This document shows, piece by piece, positions 16,038-25,246 of a DNA stretch of 64,000 nt (the stretch's first letter is position 1; the number at the start of each line of letters is the position of its first letter). Source of the DNA: Dermatophilus congolensis (GTDB lineage: Bacteria > Actinomycetota > Actinomycetes > Actinomycetales > Dermatophilaceae). The stretch covers positions 153,779 to 217,778 of the forward strand of contig JAUNUP010000003.1 in assembly GCA_030538115.1 (NCBI GenBank). Direction: 5' to 3'. Made by a program: the position numbers and the translations under genes. Below the pieces are notes generated by a model. That model saw only the letters and a list, made by a program, of their open reading frames with translations. It made no database searches and was not told the DNA's origin.

Positions 16038-16071
16038 CCCCGAGGGCTGGCCGCCCGGAAATAGGCCGGGG

Positions 16072-16437
16072 TCAGTCGTCGGGACCGAGGGGTGTCAGCA
16101 CCGCGACCTGCCAGTTTCCTTCGTTCTCGAGCAACTGATAGACGTAACGCTCACGCGGAACACCACCGTACGACCAGGTGACGTCGGCCCAGATGCTGTG
16201 AGCCGTCGAGGCGATCACGCGGACGACCGGCTCGACCTCGTCGACACCCTCGTACTGTGCCCAGCCCTGGTCGAAGAACTGTCTCGTCTGTGCCGGGTCG
16301 GTGACCGAGAAGACCCTGTACGGAAAGGCGATGAGGGACGGCGTCGCGTAGAGCGTCGAGAGACGTTCGGCGTCGCGGCGCAGCAGCGCCTTGGCGTATC
16401 CGTCGAAGAAGGCTTCGGCAATCTCGTGTGCAGTCAT
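16072..16437 (-). CDS. SnoaL-like / NTF2-fold protein
   Basis: 121 aa alpha+beta cone. It has helix EIAEAFFDGYAKALLRRDAERL and sheet segments RYVYQLLENEGNWQVAVL. NTF2-fold proteins include small hydrolases, cyclases and binding proteins; no catalytic residues can be assigned. The ATG at 16437 was chosen because upstream codons overlap the divergent regulator. A CTACGG-A-CCGTAG palindrome at the start suggests control by the neighbouring HTH protein. Confidence 0.7.
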   Translation of the reverse strand: MTAHEIAEAFFDGYAKALLRRDAERLSTLYATPSLIAFPYRVFSVTDPAQTRQFFDQGWAQYEGVDEVEPVVRVIASTAHSIWADVTWSYGGVPRERYVYQLLENEGNWQVAVLTPLGPDD

Positions 16438-16439
16438 GA

Positions 16440-16452
16440 CTACGGACCGTAG
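16440..16452. promoter_or_regulatory. Palindrome CTACGGACCGTAG
   Basis: Perfect 6-bp arms around one base, between the NTF2-like gene (start 16437) and the HTH gene (start 16493). On the minus strand it contains TACGGT eight nt before the ATG, so it overlaps a likely -10. Candidate operator. Confidence 0.5.
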
Positions 16453-16492
16453 GTCGCAACGCCGTCGCCAGTGACGGTGTTTGACTTCGTCC

Positions 16493-16885
16493 ATGGAGCC
16501 CCGGATCCGGCTCGCGGCCGACTCCCGCGACGGACACCTCGCGCTGCGCCGAGCCGAGCGACAGCAACAGCTCATCGAGTTCCTCGCATCCATGGGCACG
16601 GCCCGTTCGAGCACGTCAAGGATCGCGCACGACCTAGGCGTTTCGATGCGCACCGTCGAACGCGACATCGAGCGGCTGCGCGATGCCGGGCTCCCGATCC
16701 GTTCGACTCCCGGGCGCGGCGGCGGCCATTCACTGCCCGTGGCTCAGACCCGGCACCATCTCACCCTGGACACCGCCGAGATCGCGGCGATCATCTCGTC
16801 TCTGGCCATCGTCGGCCCCACCTCCAGCCCATCGGCGACCTCCGCGATGGCTGCCCTCACACGTGCCCTGCAACCGGGCCGATAA
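16493..16885 (+). CDS. Short HTH (DeoR/YafY-type) regulator
   Basis: 130 aa. The N-terminal HTH_11-like domain has RRAERQQQLIEFLASMG, RIAHDLGVSMRTVERDIERL and GLPIRSTPGRGGGHSLP, as in YafY/DeoR regulators. The WYL ligand domain usual in longer members is missing; only ~50 residues follow. ATG 16493 is preferred over an in-frame TTG at 16481. It is divergent from the NTF2-like gene with a palindrome between them, and it probably controls that gene. Confidence 0.75.
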   Translation: MEPRIRLAADSRDGHLALRRAERQQQLIEFLASMGTARSSTSRIAHDLGVSMRTVERDIERLRDAGLPIRSTPGRGGGHSLPVAQTRHHLTLDTAEIAAIISSLAIVGPTSSPSATSAMAALTRALQPGR

Positions 16886-16917
16886 GGAGCCGCATCGGGC
16901 GGGTCAGTAGCCGACCG

Positions 16918-17235
16918 GTGAGCCTACCGGCCGAGTTCGCTCCCGTGCTCGACACCGACCTCGAATCCACCTCCCTGCACGAGAGACTCGCGGGCCTCGG
17001 CCGCGCCCCGGGAAACGCTCGAGGTCACGTGCTCGCGCGCCTCGCGACGGAGGAGGCGCGCCATCTCGGCCTCACCCTGCCCGCGGCGCTGCTGGTCGAG
17101 GAGCGGCTCATCACCGACGTCGCCGGCCGCCCGATCGAACGCACCCAGACCGCCTACGTCGGCTCCCGCTGGGTGATGGACACGGGCTCGTTCGTCGCCC
17201 CCTCCCACGACGCGGAGACACCTTCGCCACGGTGA
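16918..17235 (+). CDS. UTRA-like domain fragment
   Basis: 105 aa from a GTG. The stretch LPAALLVEERLITDVAGRPI followed by ERTQTAYVGSRW matches the effector-binding UTRA domain of GntR/HutC regulators. No DNA-binding GntR domain is present upstream, so this may be the end of a lost regulator or a free-standing domain. No ribosome site is obvious. A decayed copy of its 5' end lies at 15273-15344, which supports local decay. Confidence 0.45.
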   Translation: MSLPAEFAPVLDTDLESTSLHERLAGLGRAPGNARGHVLARLATEEARHLGLTLPAALLVEERLITDVAGRPIERTQTAYVGSRWVMDTGSFVAPSHDAETPSPR

Positions 17236-17274
17236 ACCGCGCATCACCGGCTCGCACACCGTTGAGACGCGGGT

Positions 17275-17853
17275 TCAGGCGAGACCGTCTGCGGCCTCGG
17301 CATCGTCGGCGGGTGCCGCGAGACGGCCGAGCAGGCCGATCAAGAGGTCGAGCTCGTCCGGTTCCAGCACGGACGCCCAGCGCGCTGCGAGGCGGTTCTG
17401 CCGCAGAATCGTCGGCTCCACGACGGCTCGCCCGTCGGCGGTCAGCCTCAACGGAACGAGGCGCCCGTCGGTGGCCGCTGCGTGATCGACCTCCAGCATC
17501 CCGGCACGTCTCAGGCTTGCGACGGCGCTGGCCACCGTCTGGCGGTTCAACTCCAGCAGCCGGGCGATGTCACGCGCCTCGATCGGCTCGAACAACCACA
17601 CCGCGTACATCACGCGGAACGCCGACCACGACCAGTTCGCTCCGGCAGTCACCGCGAGCTCGGACACCCGCGCCCGCGCATTGACCACCCGGGTCAGCGA
17701 CATGTTGAGGCGCATGGCCTGCGGATCGATCGTCGGCATCCGTGAGGTCGTGAGCCGGATCGCCTCGTCTACGTAGACGAGCGCCGACAGGTCTCTCGGC
17801 CTTCGCCGAGGCTCGCCCTGTGCCGTCTCATCGTGCCGCGGTAGGTCACTCAT
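17275..17853 (-). CDS. MarR-family regulator
   Basis: 192 aa. Winged helix: WSWSAFRVMYAVWLFEPIEA, recognition part IARLLELNRQTVASAVASLRRAGML, and wing ATDGRLVPLRLT. The N-terminal ~45 residues are charged and variable. ATG 17853 is chosen because further upstream codons read into the divergent promoter. It faces the amidohydrolase gene at 18055 across a gap with a TTATGA-AC-TCATAA palindrome, so it probably represses that gene. Confidence 0.85.
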   Translation of the reverse strand: MSDLPRHDETAQGEPRRRPRDLSALVYVDEAIRLTTSRMPTIDPQAMRLNMSLTRVVNARARVSELAVTAGANWSWSAFRVMYAVWLFEPIEARDIARLLELNRQTVASAVASLRRAGMLEVDHAAATDGRLVPLRLTADGRAVVEPTILRQNRLAARWASVLEPDELDLLIGLLGRLAAPADDAEAADGLA

Positions 17854-17967
17854 CGTGATTCCCCAGCGTATGGCACGGGCGAGGTCCGCCCGATGCGACG
17901 GGGACGACTCCGAGACGCGGCGCATCGAGTCGCGACCCATTCGAAGGTTCCGCGTTCGAGAAGGATC

Positions 17968-17981
17968 TTATGAACTCATAA
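17968..17981. promoter_or_regulatory. MarR operator TTATGAACTCATAA
   Basis: Perfect 6-bp arms with a 2-nt centre between the divergent marR and amidohydrolase genes, upstream of a TACGTT -10 candidate (18002-18007). Confidence 0.65.
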
Positions 17982-18054
17982 CAATTCGCTCGGAAACTGG
18001 ATACGTTTGCGGCTCAACCACACTCCGTAAGGCCCCCACTCCGGAAGGTGCATC

Positions 18055-19098
18055 ATGATCGGACGTCGCACGTTCATCAGCGGCACAGGCGCGGCAGTCG
18101 CCGCAGGTGCCCTGTTCTCGCCCCAGAGCGCCGAAGCAGGACAACGCAGGCCCGGCAACCGCCGGAAGCCGCGCCGTATCGACACTCACGCCCACGTCGT
18201 GCCGGACTTCTACGACAAGTGGCTCAAGGACCTCGGCCTCACCGCGGGTGGGCTCGCGATTCCGGCATGGAGCGCCGAAGCCCACCTCGAACTCAACGAA
18301 CGCATCGGAGTCGAAACGAGCATCCTGTCGGTCTCCACGCCTCAGGTTGAGCCCGCCAAGAGCGTGGAGGAGGGCCGCAAGTGGGCCCGGAGGCTCAACG
18401 AGTTCTGCGCCGAACTGGCCGACCAGCACCCAGGACGGTTCGGTTTCTTCGCCACCGTCACCCTGCCCGACGTGCCCGGCGCGATCGCGGAGGCCGAGTA
18501 CGCCCTCGACACCCTCAAGGCCGACGGCGTCGTCCTCCTCGCGAACTGCAAGGGCACCTACCTGGGTGACAAGGCCTTCGATCCTCTGATCGCGGCGCTG
18601 CACGAGCACAACGCGGTCGTGTTCGTCCACCCGTCCGATCTACCCGCCGAACCCGTTCCCGGATTGCCCGCGTACGGGGTCGACTTCCTCCTCGACACCA
18701 CACGTGCGGGGCTGAACATGGCGAAGAACGGGTGGCTAGACCGCTACTCGAACGTCAAGTTCATCCTCGCCCACGCCGGGGGGTTCCTCCCCTACGCGGC
18801 CGCGCGGATGGCCCGGCTCGCGACCGCCTCCGGCGACCAGAAGGCCGGCCTGGAATCGCTGCGCCGGTTCTACTTCGACACCGCACTCTCGTCGCCCACC
18901 GGCCTGCCGAGCCTCGTCGACTTTGCGGCACCCGGCCACATCACGTTCGGCAGCGACTGGCCGTACGCCAACGCCGACCGCGCGGCTCTGTTCACCGGCG
19001 AACTCGACGGCTACCGCGACATCGACCACGACAGTGTCAACCGCGGCGCAGCGGAGAAGCTGTTCCCGAAGTACGCGCGCAAGCACTCGCGTCGGTAA
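18055..19098 (+). CDS. Amidohydrolase-2 (ACMSD-like), probably exported
   Basis: 347 aa. A twin-arginine-type leader (RRTFISGTGAAVAAGALF, ~4-21) precedes the TIM barrel. Metal ligands fit DTHAHVV (~43-49), the HPSD His (~197), LAHAGGF (~238) and GSDWPYA (~301). Members hydrolyse or decarboxylate cyclic and aromatic substrates. GGAAGG 7 nt before the ATG supports the start. The divergent MarR suggests induction by an aromatic or lactone ligand. Export of an amidohydrolase is somewhat unusual. Confidence 0.85.
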   Translation: MIGRRTFISGTGAAVAAGALFSPQSAEAGQRRPGNRRKPRRIDTHAHVVPDFYDKWLKDLGLTAGGLAIPAWSAEAHLELNERIGVETSILSVSTPQVEPAKSVEEGRKWARRLNEFCAELADQHPGRFGFFATVTLPDVPGAIAEAEYALDTLKADGVVLLANCKGTYLGDKAFDPLIAALHEHNAVVFVHPSDLPAEPVPGLPAYGVDFLLDTTRAGLNMAKNGWLDRYSNVKFILAHAGGFLPYAAARMARLATASGDQKAGLESLRRFYFDTALSSPTGLPSLVDFAAPGHITFGSDWPYANADRAALFTGELDGYRDIDHDSVNRGAAEKLFPKYARKHSRR

Positions 19099-19112
19099 GG
19101 AACCGGGCGCGA

Positions 19113-19166
19113 TGCCCGACACCAGGAAGTCCTGCCCGACATCAGGTTGCAGCCTGGTGTCGGGCA
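19113..19166. terminator. Alternative-stem inverted repeat (family D), convergent terminator
   Basis: TGCCCGACACCAGG (19113-19126) and TGCCCGACATCAGG (19133-19146) are both able to pair with CCTGGTGTCGGGCA (19153-19166). The near pair forms a 14-bp stem with a 6-nt loop and one G-T wobble; the far pair is perfect. It lies between the 3' ends of the amidohydrolase and the oxidoreductase. Confidence 0.65.
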
Positions 19167-19216
19167 GCCGAACGAGGCGTTGGCCCGGCGAGTGAGACGT
19201 TGGGCCGACTTCGTTG

Positions 19217-20308
19217 TCAGCCCTGCCGGTTCACGTCAATCGCCTCGCCGGAGCGGGCGCTGCGGATGGCCGCGTCGATCACTGCCAGCACCCGCGCCGC
19301 CTCGGCGGGCGTGACCGGGGGCGGACCCTCTCCGCGGAGGGCCCGGGCGAACTGCTCGTAGTAGCGCGTGTAGTCGCCCTGCTCGCTCGGTACCGTCTGC
19401 GGCCGATCGGCGGTGAAGAGGGTTCCCCAGGCCGACTCGGGTTCGTAGCCCCAGGCGGCACGGTCGCTTGCGGGGCGGCCACCGGTGGTGGCGGCGCTCG
19501 CCTGCACATCGGTGCTACGTGAGACGTACGTACCGCGCTCGCCGTAGACGCGCAGTTCGCGTTCGTTGTAGTGGTTGAGCTTCGACGACGAGACGTTGCT
19601 GACCACGCCGGAGTCGTGCGTGAGGCTCACGACGAAGGCCGCGTCGGTCTCGCCGCCTGGGGCGCCGATCCAGTCGAGCGTCGCATACACCCTGGTCACC
19701 GACCCGAACAGGCGGACCGCCTGGTCGATGAGGTGCGTACCGAGGTCGTGCAGCACCCCTCCCGCGGGGCCCCCCTTGGGGGCCGAGCCGCGGGCGTGGT
19801 CCATGCGGGAGTGGAAGCGCGTCACCCGGCCGAGCCTCCCCTCCTCCACGAGCCGCTGGAGGGTGACGAAGTCCGAGTCCCAGCGGCGGTTCTGGTACAC
19901 CGACAACGTGATTCCGGCGCGCTCGGCGGCCTGCTCGAGTTCGCGAGCGCCGGTCGGATCGGGGGCGAACGGCTTGTCCGCCACCACCGCGAGACCCAGA
20001 CCGATGGCCTCGAGCACGAGGTCGTGCCTGGTCGCAGGCGGGGTCGTGATCGTCACCGCGTCGAGGCCCTTACCGGCCCGCTCCCCCTCGGCGAGATGCG
20101 CGAGGGAGTCGTAGACCGGCACTCCCGGAAACCGTTCGGCCAGCGTGGCCCGGTTCTTCTCGCTCCGCGCGACGACCCCGGCGAGCTCCACTCCCTCGGC
20201 GGCCTCGATGAACGGGGCGTGAAAGAAGTTGCCTCCGTTGCCGAATCCGACGATCCCGATACGGACCGGCCGATCACCCGTCACGTCTGCCTGCTGCACA
20301 CCCGCCAT
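19217..20308 (-). CDS. Gfo/Idh/MocA-family oxidoreductase
   Basis: 363 aa. The Rossmann fold begins GIVGFGNGGNFFHAPF, with the cofactor/catalytic lysine motif ADKPFAPD, followed by the C-terminal sheet with GGVLHDLGTHLIDQAVRLFG. The family oxidises or reduces sugars and polyols with NAD(P). AGGAGG 5 nt before ATG 20308 fixes the start; an upstream extension lacks support. It is divergent from an MmcQ-like gene. The substrate is unknown. Confidence 0.9.
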   Translation of the reverse strand: MAGVQQADVTGDRPVRIGIVGFGNGGNFFHAPFIEAAEGVELAGVVARSEKNRATLAERFPGVPVYDSLAHLAEGERAGKGLDAVTITTPPATRHDLVLEAIGLGLAVVADKPFAPDPTGARELEQAAERAGITLSVYQNRRWDSDFVTLQRLVEEGRLGRVTRFHSRMDHARGSAPKGGPAGGVLHDLGTHLIDQAVRLFGSVTRVYATLDWIGAPGGETDAAFVVSLTHDSGVVSNVSSSKLNHYNERELRVYGERGTYVSRSTDVQASAATTGGRPASDRAAWGYEPESAWGTLFTADRPQTVPSEQGDYTRYYEQFARALRGEGPPPVTPAEAARVLAVIDAAIRSARSGEAIDVNRQG

Positions 20309-20456
20309 GCGTCCTCCTGTTGTCGGCTCCGATCCCACCACACGCGCTGCAAGCCGAGCCAGGGCCCCCTTGCCCGCTCGACGCGGCACACCGAGACTGA
20401 GGGCACCGATCCGACGCAGCACCGGCTTCGCGGCAACACCGCCGAAAGGAGTGCTC

Positions 20457-20873
20457 ATGGTGAGAGCCACCGCGGCGGATGTCGACGCTATAGCGGCCTC
20501 GCTCCCGCAGACCGAACTCGGCATCTCCTGGGGAGACCGACCCACCTGGAAGGTCAACGGCAAGGGCTTCATGCTCTACCGGGCACCTCACCGCACCGCC
20601 ATCGACCCCGCCACCGGCGAACCGTTCACCGACCTGCTCGTCGTGCATCTGCCCGACATGGAGGCGAAGGAGGCGCTCGTACAGGCCGACGGCCCGTTCT
20701 TCGACATCCCGCATTTCCAGCGGCACCCGGGCGTTCTCGTGCAGTTGTCGCGCCTCGGTGAGATCGAGCGCGACGAGCTGGTCGAGATCATCACGGAGGC
20801 GTGGGCGCACCGGGCGCCGAAGAAGCTGGTCGCCGCCTACTTCGCGGAGCATCCGCCGACCACCGCGCCGTAG
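20457..20873 (+). CDS. MmcQ/YjbR-family DNA-binding-like protein
   Basis: 138 aa. The family signatures are WKVNGKGFMLYRAP near residues 31-44, PHFQRHPGVLVQL near 84-96, and the terminal EAWAHRAPKKLVAAY. YjbR folds resemble double-wing DNA-binding modules, but the function is unknown. AAAGGAG 5 nt before the ATG supports the start. Confidence 0.85.
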   Translation: MVRATAADVDAIAASLPQTELGISWGDRPTWKVNGKGFMLYRAPHRTAIDPATGEPFTDLLVVHLPDMEAKEALVQADGPFFDIPHFQRHPGVLVQLSRLGEIERDELVEIITEAWAHRAPKKLVAAYFAEHPPTTAP

Positions 20874-20944
20874 CGGCGACTCCGCCCGTCGGCTCAGGGG
20901 CGACCCCGGCACCGAGTGTCAGTGGTGCCTGCGAGGATTCGAGC

Positions 20945-22936
20945 ATGACGATCTCGTCGGAGACTGCCGGTACACACACGCTGCTGGCCGCGGAGAAAGA
21001 ACTCGTGGCGGCCGTCGAGCGGGGCGAGACGTTCGATCTGGCCGCGTTTGCGGCGCGACAGCCGGCCGACGACGGCCTCGCGGTGCACGTGCGCGCCGAG
21101 GTGATCCGCGACATCCTGCTGGGCCGCTACCCGCGGTACCCCGATCCTCGGGGTCTCATGCTCACCAACGGCGCGATCATCGGCCGTATCGATCTCGACC
21201 ACACCGACATCGGACTGCCGATCAGGTTGCACCGCTGCACCCTCGCCGACGGGGTCTCCGCGCGGCACGCGCACCTGAACCTTCTCGACCTCACGGCATG
21301 CAAGGTCGGCAACTGGGTCGATCCCGAGCGCTCGCCGGTCGATCTCGACGGGTGCACGATCAGCGAAGACCTCAGCCTGCCCGGAGCCGACCTGCACAAC
21401 TCCGGGGCGGGCCCGGCCCTCGATGCGCGCAACGCGACGATCTTGGGCCCCGTTCACCTGGGGGTTCACCAGGGTGAACGGCTCACGGCGCGCAGTTCGT
21501 CACGCGAAGGCACGATCGATTTCGTCAACGCCCGCCTCGGTGACAGGTTCGAGGCCTCCGGCGCCCTGCTCACCAACGACCGGGGGCCGGCGCTGGATGC
21601 GCGGTCGGTGCGGGTCGAGCGGGACCTGCGGCTCGACGCCTGGAATCCGTACACCGACCAGTGGTCGTCGACCGAGGAGATGCTCGCGGGCGCCGAGCCC
21701 TATCTCGGCCGACGCATGGGCCGGTGGGCTGCCGCCGACGCCGTCGCCGCTACGCCTCCCGGCACGATTCCGTTCGAGGCCACGGGCGCCGGCCCCGATG
21801 GCACGATCCGCCTCAACGAAGCCGACCTCGGCGGACGCGTCACCATCGCGCGCGCGGTGCTCACCAACGTGCGCCGCGCGGAGGCGGTCGAACACGACGG
21901 GGTGCGACGCGGCGGGCCGGCGCTCAGCATCGTCAATACGCGCATCGGTCAGTCGCTTCGGGCCATGCGGCTCGTGGCCGAGAACTCCTCCGCCACGCAG
22001 GCGACGGTGCGCCTGCGCGACACGACCGTCGGGGGTCACGTCACGTTCACCAGGGCCCGCCTGACCAACCGGCTGCCCGTGCCCGAACCGCCTGCGGCGC
22101 CGTCTCCGGACACGGAGTACGGGCCCGTGCTGCACGCCAACCGCATGACGACCGCCCGGGGTCTGCTGCTCTACGGCGCCGTGTTCAACGACCGGCAGCC
22201 GCCCGACTCCGACCGGCGCGGCCGCAAGCTCACCGGTCAGGACGCGATGGCCGGTCGCACCGCATACACGGTCGAGCTGGCCGGCGTGCGCATCGGTGGC
22301 GAATTCGGCCTGGCCCTACCGCGTCACGAGAACGCCACCCCCGGAGGCGCCACCTGGCTCCTCGACGGCCTCACCTTTCGCGGCGCCACCCCCACGGGGG
22401 TGACTCTGCGTTACTGGATCCGGTTTCTCCGCGACCGGATGCCCGCCTACCGCGCCCAGCCGTACCAACACACCGCGAACGCCAGCAAGGCCACCGGCCA
22501 CGACGCCGAGACCGCCGAAGTGCTGATCGCGCAGCGCGACCATCAGCTCGTCGACGGCAACCTCACTCGCGGACAACGCACTTGGGCCCGCTTCACCCGC
22601 GCCACCCTCAACTACGGCTACAGCCCCTCGCGCGCGCTGGCGGGGGTGGTGGTCTCGCTGGTGCTGCTCATCGGCTCCCTCGTGCTGCTCCCACCGACCA
22701 GCCTCCGCGCAGACGGCGACCTCAACAGCGCCGCGAGCGTGTGCTCCACGAACGGGCGGATCGCGTATGTCGTCAACTCCGCCATACCGCTCGCCCGCAT
22801 CACGCCCACGTGCGTCGCCACAGACACCCCCGAAGGCACGCAACTGCTGGTCGTCTCACTGATCGCGCAGCTTCTCTCGTGGGCGGCACTCACGCTCTTC
22901 GTGGCCGGCTACACGAGCATCGTCCGCAAGCCGTGA
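20945..22936 (+). CDS. Large membrane-anchored repeat protein
   Basis: 663 aa. The first ~560 residues repeat a strand pattern such as GxIxLxxAxLGGxVxIxxAxLTN (seen as IRLNEADLGGRVTIARAVL and TVGGHVTFTRARL), which suggests a right-handed beta-helix like pentapeptide or bactofilin folds. Two C-terminal membrane helices follow (LAGVVVSLVLLIGSLVLL near 570, and LLSWAALTLFVAGY at the end). Similar streptomycete proteins are labelled membrane-associated oxidoreductase without evidence. The repeat domain would be cytoplasmic if the C-terminal tail VRKP is inside. The role is unknown. Confidence 0.7.
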   Translation: MTISSETAGTHTLLAAEKELVAAVERGETFDLAAFAARQPADDGLAVHVRAEVIRDILLGRYPRYPDPRGLMLTNGAIIGRIDLDHTDIGLPIRLHRCTLADGVSARHAHLNLLDLTACKVGNWVDPERSPVDLDGCTISEDLSLPGADLHNSGAGPALDARNATILGPVHLGVHQGERLTARSSSREGTIDFVNARLGDRFEASGALLTNDRGPALDARSVRVERDLRLDAWNPYTDQWSSTEEMLAGAEPYLGRRMGRWAAADAVAATPPGTIPFEATGAGPDGTIRLNEADLGGRVTIARAVLTNVRRAEAVEHDGVRRGGPALSIVNTRIGQSLRAMRLVAENSSATQATVRLRDTTVGGHVTFTRARLTNRLPVPEPPAAPSPDTEYGPVLHANRMTTARGLLLYGAVFNDRQPPDSDRRGRKLTGQDAMAGRTAYTVELAGVRIGGEFGLALPRHENATPGGATWLLDGLTFRGATPTGVTLRYWIRFLRDRMPAYRAQPYQHTANASKATGHDAETAEVLIAQRDHQLVDGNLTRGQRTWARFTRATLNYGYSPSRALAGVVVSLVLLIGSLVLLPPTSLRADGDLNSAASVCSTNGRIAYVVNSAIPLARITPTCVATDTPEGTQLLVVSLIAQLLSWAALTLFVAGYTSIVRKP

Positions 22937-22971
22937 CCCTCACCCGACAACCGGGCACGGCCAAGGTCGAC

Positions 22972-22994
22972 GGCGCCCGCGGGACCTGGGCGTC
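22972..22994. terminator. Weak convergent hairpin
   Basis: GGCGCCC pairs with GGGCGTC (one G-T wobble) around a 9-nt loop between the repeat protein and the MFS gene. There is no T tract. Confidence 0.3.
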
Positions 22995-23005
22995 GCCGGC
23001 GGGGG

Positions 23006-24343
23006 TCAGCTCGCGACGACCGCAAGTTCCTTCGGTCGGCGGGGGATGGTGAGGGCCAGGGCGGAGGCGGCCAGGCAGAGGGCTCCGGCGAACAGCCAGG
23101 CCAGGCGGTAGTCGCCGTGGGCGCTGCGGATGAGGCCGGCCACGCTGGCGCCGACGCCCGCCCCGACCATGTGCGAGGCGAACACCCAGCCGAACACGAT
23201 GCCCGACGCCTCCAGGCCGAAGTGCTGGCGGCACAACGCGACCGTCGGCGGCACGGTGGCGACCCAGTCGAGGCCGTAGAAGATGATGAAGACCCACAGC
23301 GCGGGCTGCACGTCGGGAGCCAGAATGCTCGGCAGCACGAGCAGCGACAGCCCGCGCAGGGCGTAGTACGCCAGCAGGAGCAGCCGGGCGTCTACGCGGT
23401 CGGTGAGCCACCCGGAGGCGACCGTGCCGAGGATGTCGAACGCCCCCACCAGCGCCAACAGCCCCGCAGCTGTGGTCGCGGGCATGCCGTGGTCGTGCGC
23501 GGCGGGGATGAAGTGGGTCTGCACGAGACCGTTGGTCGTCCAGCCGCACACCCAGAACGTGAGCATCAGCGCCCAGAACACCCACGAACGGCTCGCCCGC
23601 CGCAGCACGCCGATCGCGAGGTGCAGCGGACTGCGTTGCTCCGTAAGCGCATTGGTGTCGGGGAGGGGCACATCGCCCGCTACCTGCAGCTCACCGTAGG
23701 GCCGTGCGCCCACGTGCTCTGGATGGTCGATGAGCTGCCACAACACCAGCGGCACCAGCACCAGCGACAACCCCGCCACCGTGAGGGCCGCAGCGCGCCA
23801 CCCCGGACCATCGGCGAGCGCGGCGATCGACGGCAGAAAGATGAGTTGGCCGGTGGCGTTGGCGGCCGAGAAGATGCCGACGACCAGCCCGCGGTGCGTC
23901 ACGAACCAGCGGTTCGCCACGATTGCGCCGAGCACGAGCGCCATCGCTCCGGTGCCGACTCCGACGAACACACCCCACAGCAGCCACAGTTGCCACGGAG
24001 CGGTCATCACCGTCGTGAGCGCGCTCGCCACTCCCACGACGAGCAGCGACAACGCCACCGTGCGGCGGACACCCCAGCGCTCCATGATCGCGGCCGCGAA
24101 CGGCGCGGTGAGCCCGTAGATGACGAGGTTGAGGCTCACCGCCCCCGAGGTGACCGATCGGCTCCAGCCGAACTCCTCCTCGATGGGCACGAACAGCACT
24201 CCGGTGGAGGAGCGGAACGCCGCCGCCGCGACGAGCGCCCCGAGCGTGACGAGCGCGACGACGAACGCACGATGCACGCGCGGGGTTCGACTGCGGCGCT
24301 CGGCGGGTTCGGCCGGCCCGCCGGCGGGGAGAGGATCAGGCAC
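23006..24343 (-). CDS. MFS transporter
   Basis: 445 aa with twelve predicted helices and a central loop near 200-225. The N-half loop MERWGVRRTVALS and the C-half WLTDRVDARLL match the MFS loop 2-3 and 8-9 signatures. The layout resembles oxalate/monocarboxylate-type (OFA/MCT) carriers. AAGGAG 5 nt before GTG 24343 fixes the start. A TACATT -10 candidate lies at 24385-24390. The substrate is unknown. Confidence 0.88.
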   Translation of the reverse strand: MPDPLPAGGPAEPAERRSRTPRVHRAFVVALVTLGALVAAAAFRSSTGVLFVPIEEEFGWSRSVTSGAVSLNLVIYGLTAPFAAAIMERWGVRRTVALSLLVVGVASALTTVMTAPWQLWLLWGVFVGVGTGAMALVLGAIVANRWFVTHRGLVVGIFSAANATGQLIFLPSIAALADGPGWRAAALTVAGLSLVLVPLVLWQLIDHPEHVGARPYGELQVAGDVPLPDTNALTEQRSPLHLAIGVLRRASRSWVFWALMLTFWVCGWTTNGLVQTHFIPAAHDHGMPATTAAGLLALVGAFDILGTVASGWLTDRVDARLLLLAYYALRGLSLLVLPSILAPDVQPALWVFIIFYGLDWVATVPPTVALCRQHFGLEASGIVFGWVFASHMVGAGVGASVAGLIRSAHGDYRLAWLFAGALCLAASALALTIPRRPKELAVVAS

Positions 24344-24631
24344 GAGACTCCTTCAGGAGACGCAGGGGTGCACGAGACACCGCGAATGTAGCGCCCCCGA
24401 CACCCTGTGGCTGCCTTCCGCGGGTGAGGGAGAGCGCGCGCTGAGGGCCGACCGTCTGCGGGCTCCGCTAGCGCTTCGCCCTGCTCCCGCCAGGCCCATC
24501 CAGCCCTGGCCGCGCGCTCCCCCCGCCCTCCTGTAGGTCACCGCCCTCGCACCTCTCCCCGAGAGCGCCACCGCTTGCTGTGACCGTCACGGTTTCACGC
24601 ACGAATCCTGTCCGCTGCCGGGACGTGATCC
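24344..24631. other. Intergenic region without a gene
   Basis: 288 nt between the MFS promoter and the 3' end of the NarL-type regulator. Apart from the TACATT -10 candidate for the MFS gene, no coding frame, repeat or clear hairpin is seen. Confidence 0.6.
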
Positions 24632-25246
24632 TCAAAGGAGGCCGCGCTCGTACGCGACCCGGACGGCAGCGGCGCGGTCGTTGACGCCGAGCTTCTCGTA
24701 CACCTTCGACAGGTGGGTCTTGAACGTCGTCTCGGAGACGAACAGGCGCGCGGCAGCCTCGCGGTTCGTGCCGCCTGCGGCGAGTTCACGCACGACGTCG
24801 GCCTCGCGGCGGGTCAGCGCCACCTGCGCCTCCCCGCGTCCGGAGAGGGCCTGCAACGCTGCTACCGACAAGACCGGGCGACCGGCGGCCAAGTCACGAA
24901 CGGCCCGGATGAGGTCCGCGCGCGGAGTGTCTTTGAGCAGGTAGCCGTCGGCTCCCGCCGCCAGCGCCGTGCGGATGTCGTGGTCGGTGTCGTAGGTGGT
25001 GAGCACGAGAATCCGCGGGCGCTGCCCTGGTTTTGCCCGCAACTCGCGGATCGCGGCCACGCCGTCACCGTCGGGCATGCGCAGGTCCATGAGTACTACG
25101 TCGGGGTCGAGTGTGGCCACCAGAGCCACGGCTTCGGGACCGCTGCCCGCCTCCGCGACGACCTGAATATCGTCTTCACGGGTGAGGATCGCGACGATGC
25201 CGTCTCGCACGAGCGGATGGTCGTCGGCGATGACGACGCTGATCAT
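24632..25246 (-). CDS. NarL/LuxR-type response regulator
   Basis: 204 aa. The receiver has DDH (8-10), phospho-Asp in VVLMDLRMPDGDG, and Lys in YLLKDTPRADL. The LuxR HTH reads LTRREADVVRELAAGGTNRE and ends KTHLSKVYEKLGV. It overlaps the kinase gene by 4 nt (ATGA), so the two are translationally coupled. It probably controls the upstream ABC-2 exporter genes. Confidence 0.93.
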   Translation of the reverse strand: MISVVIADDHPLVRDGIVAILTREDDIQVVAEAGSGPEAVALVATLDPDVVLMDLRMPDGDGVAAIRELRAKPGQRPRILVLTTYDTDHDIRTALAAGADGYLLKDTPRADLIRAVRDLAAGRPVLSVAALQALSGRGEAQVALTRREADVVRELAAGGTNREAAARLFVSETTFKTHLSKVYEKLGVNDRAAAVRVAYERGLL

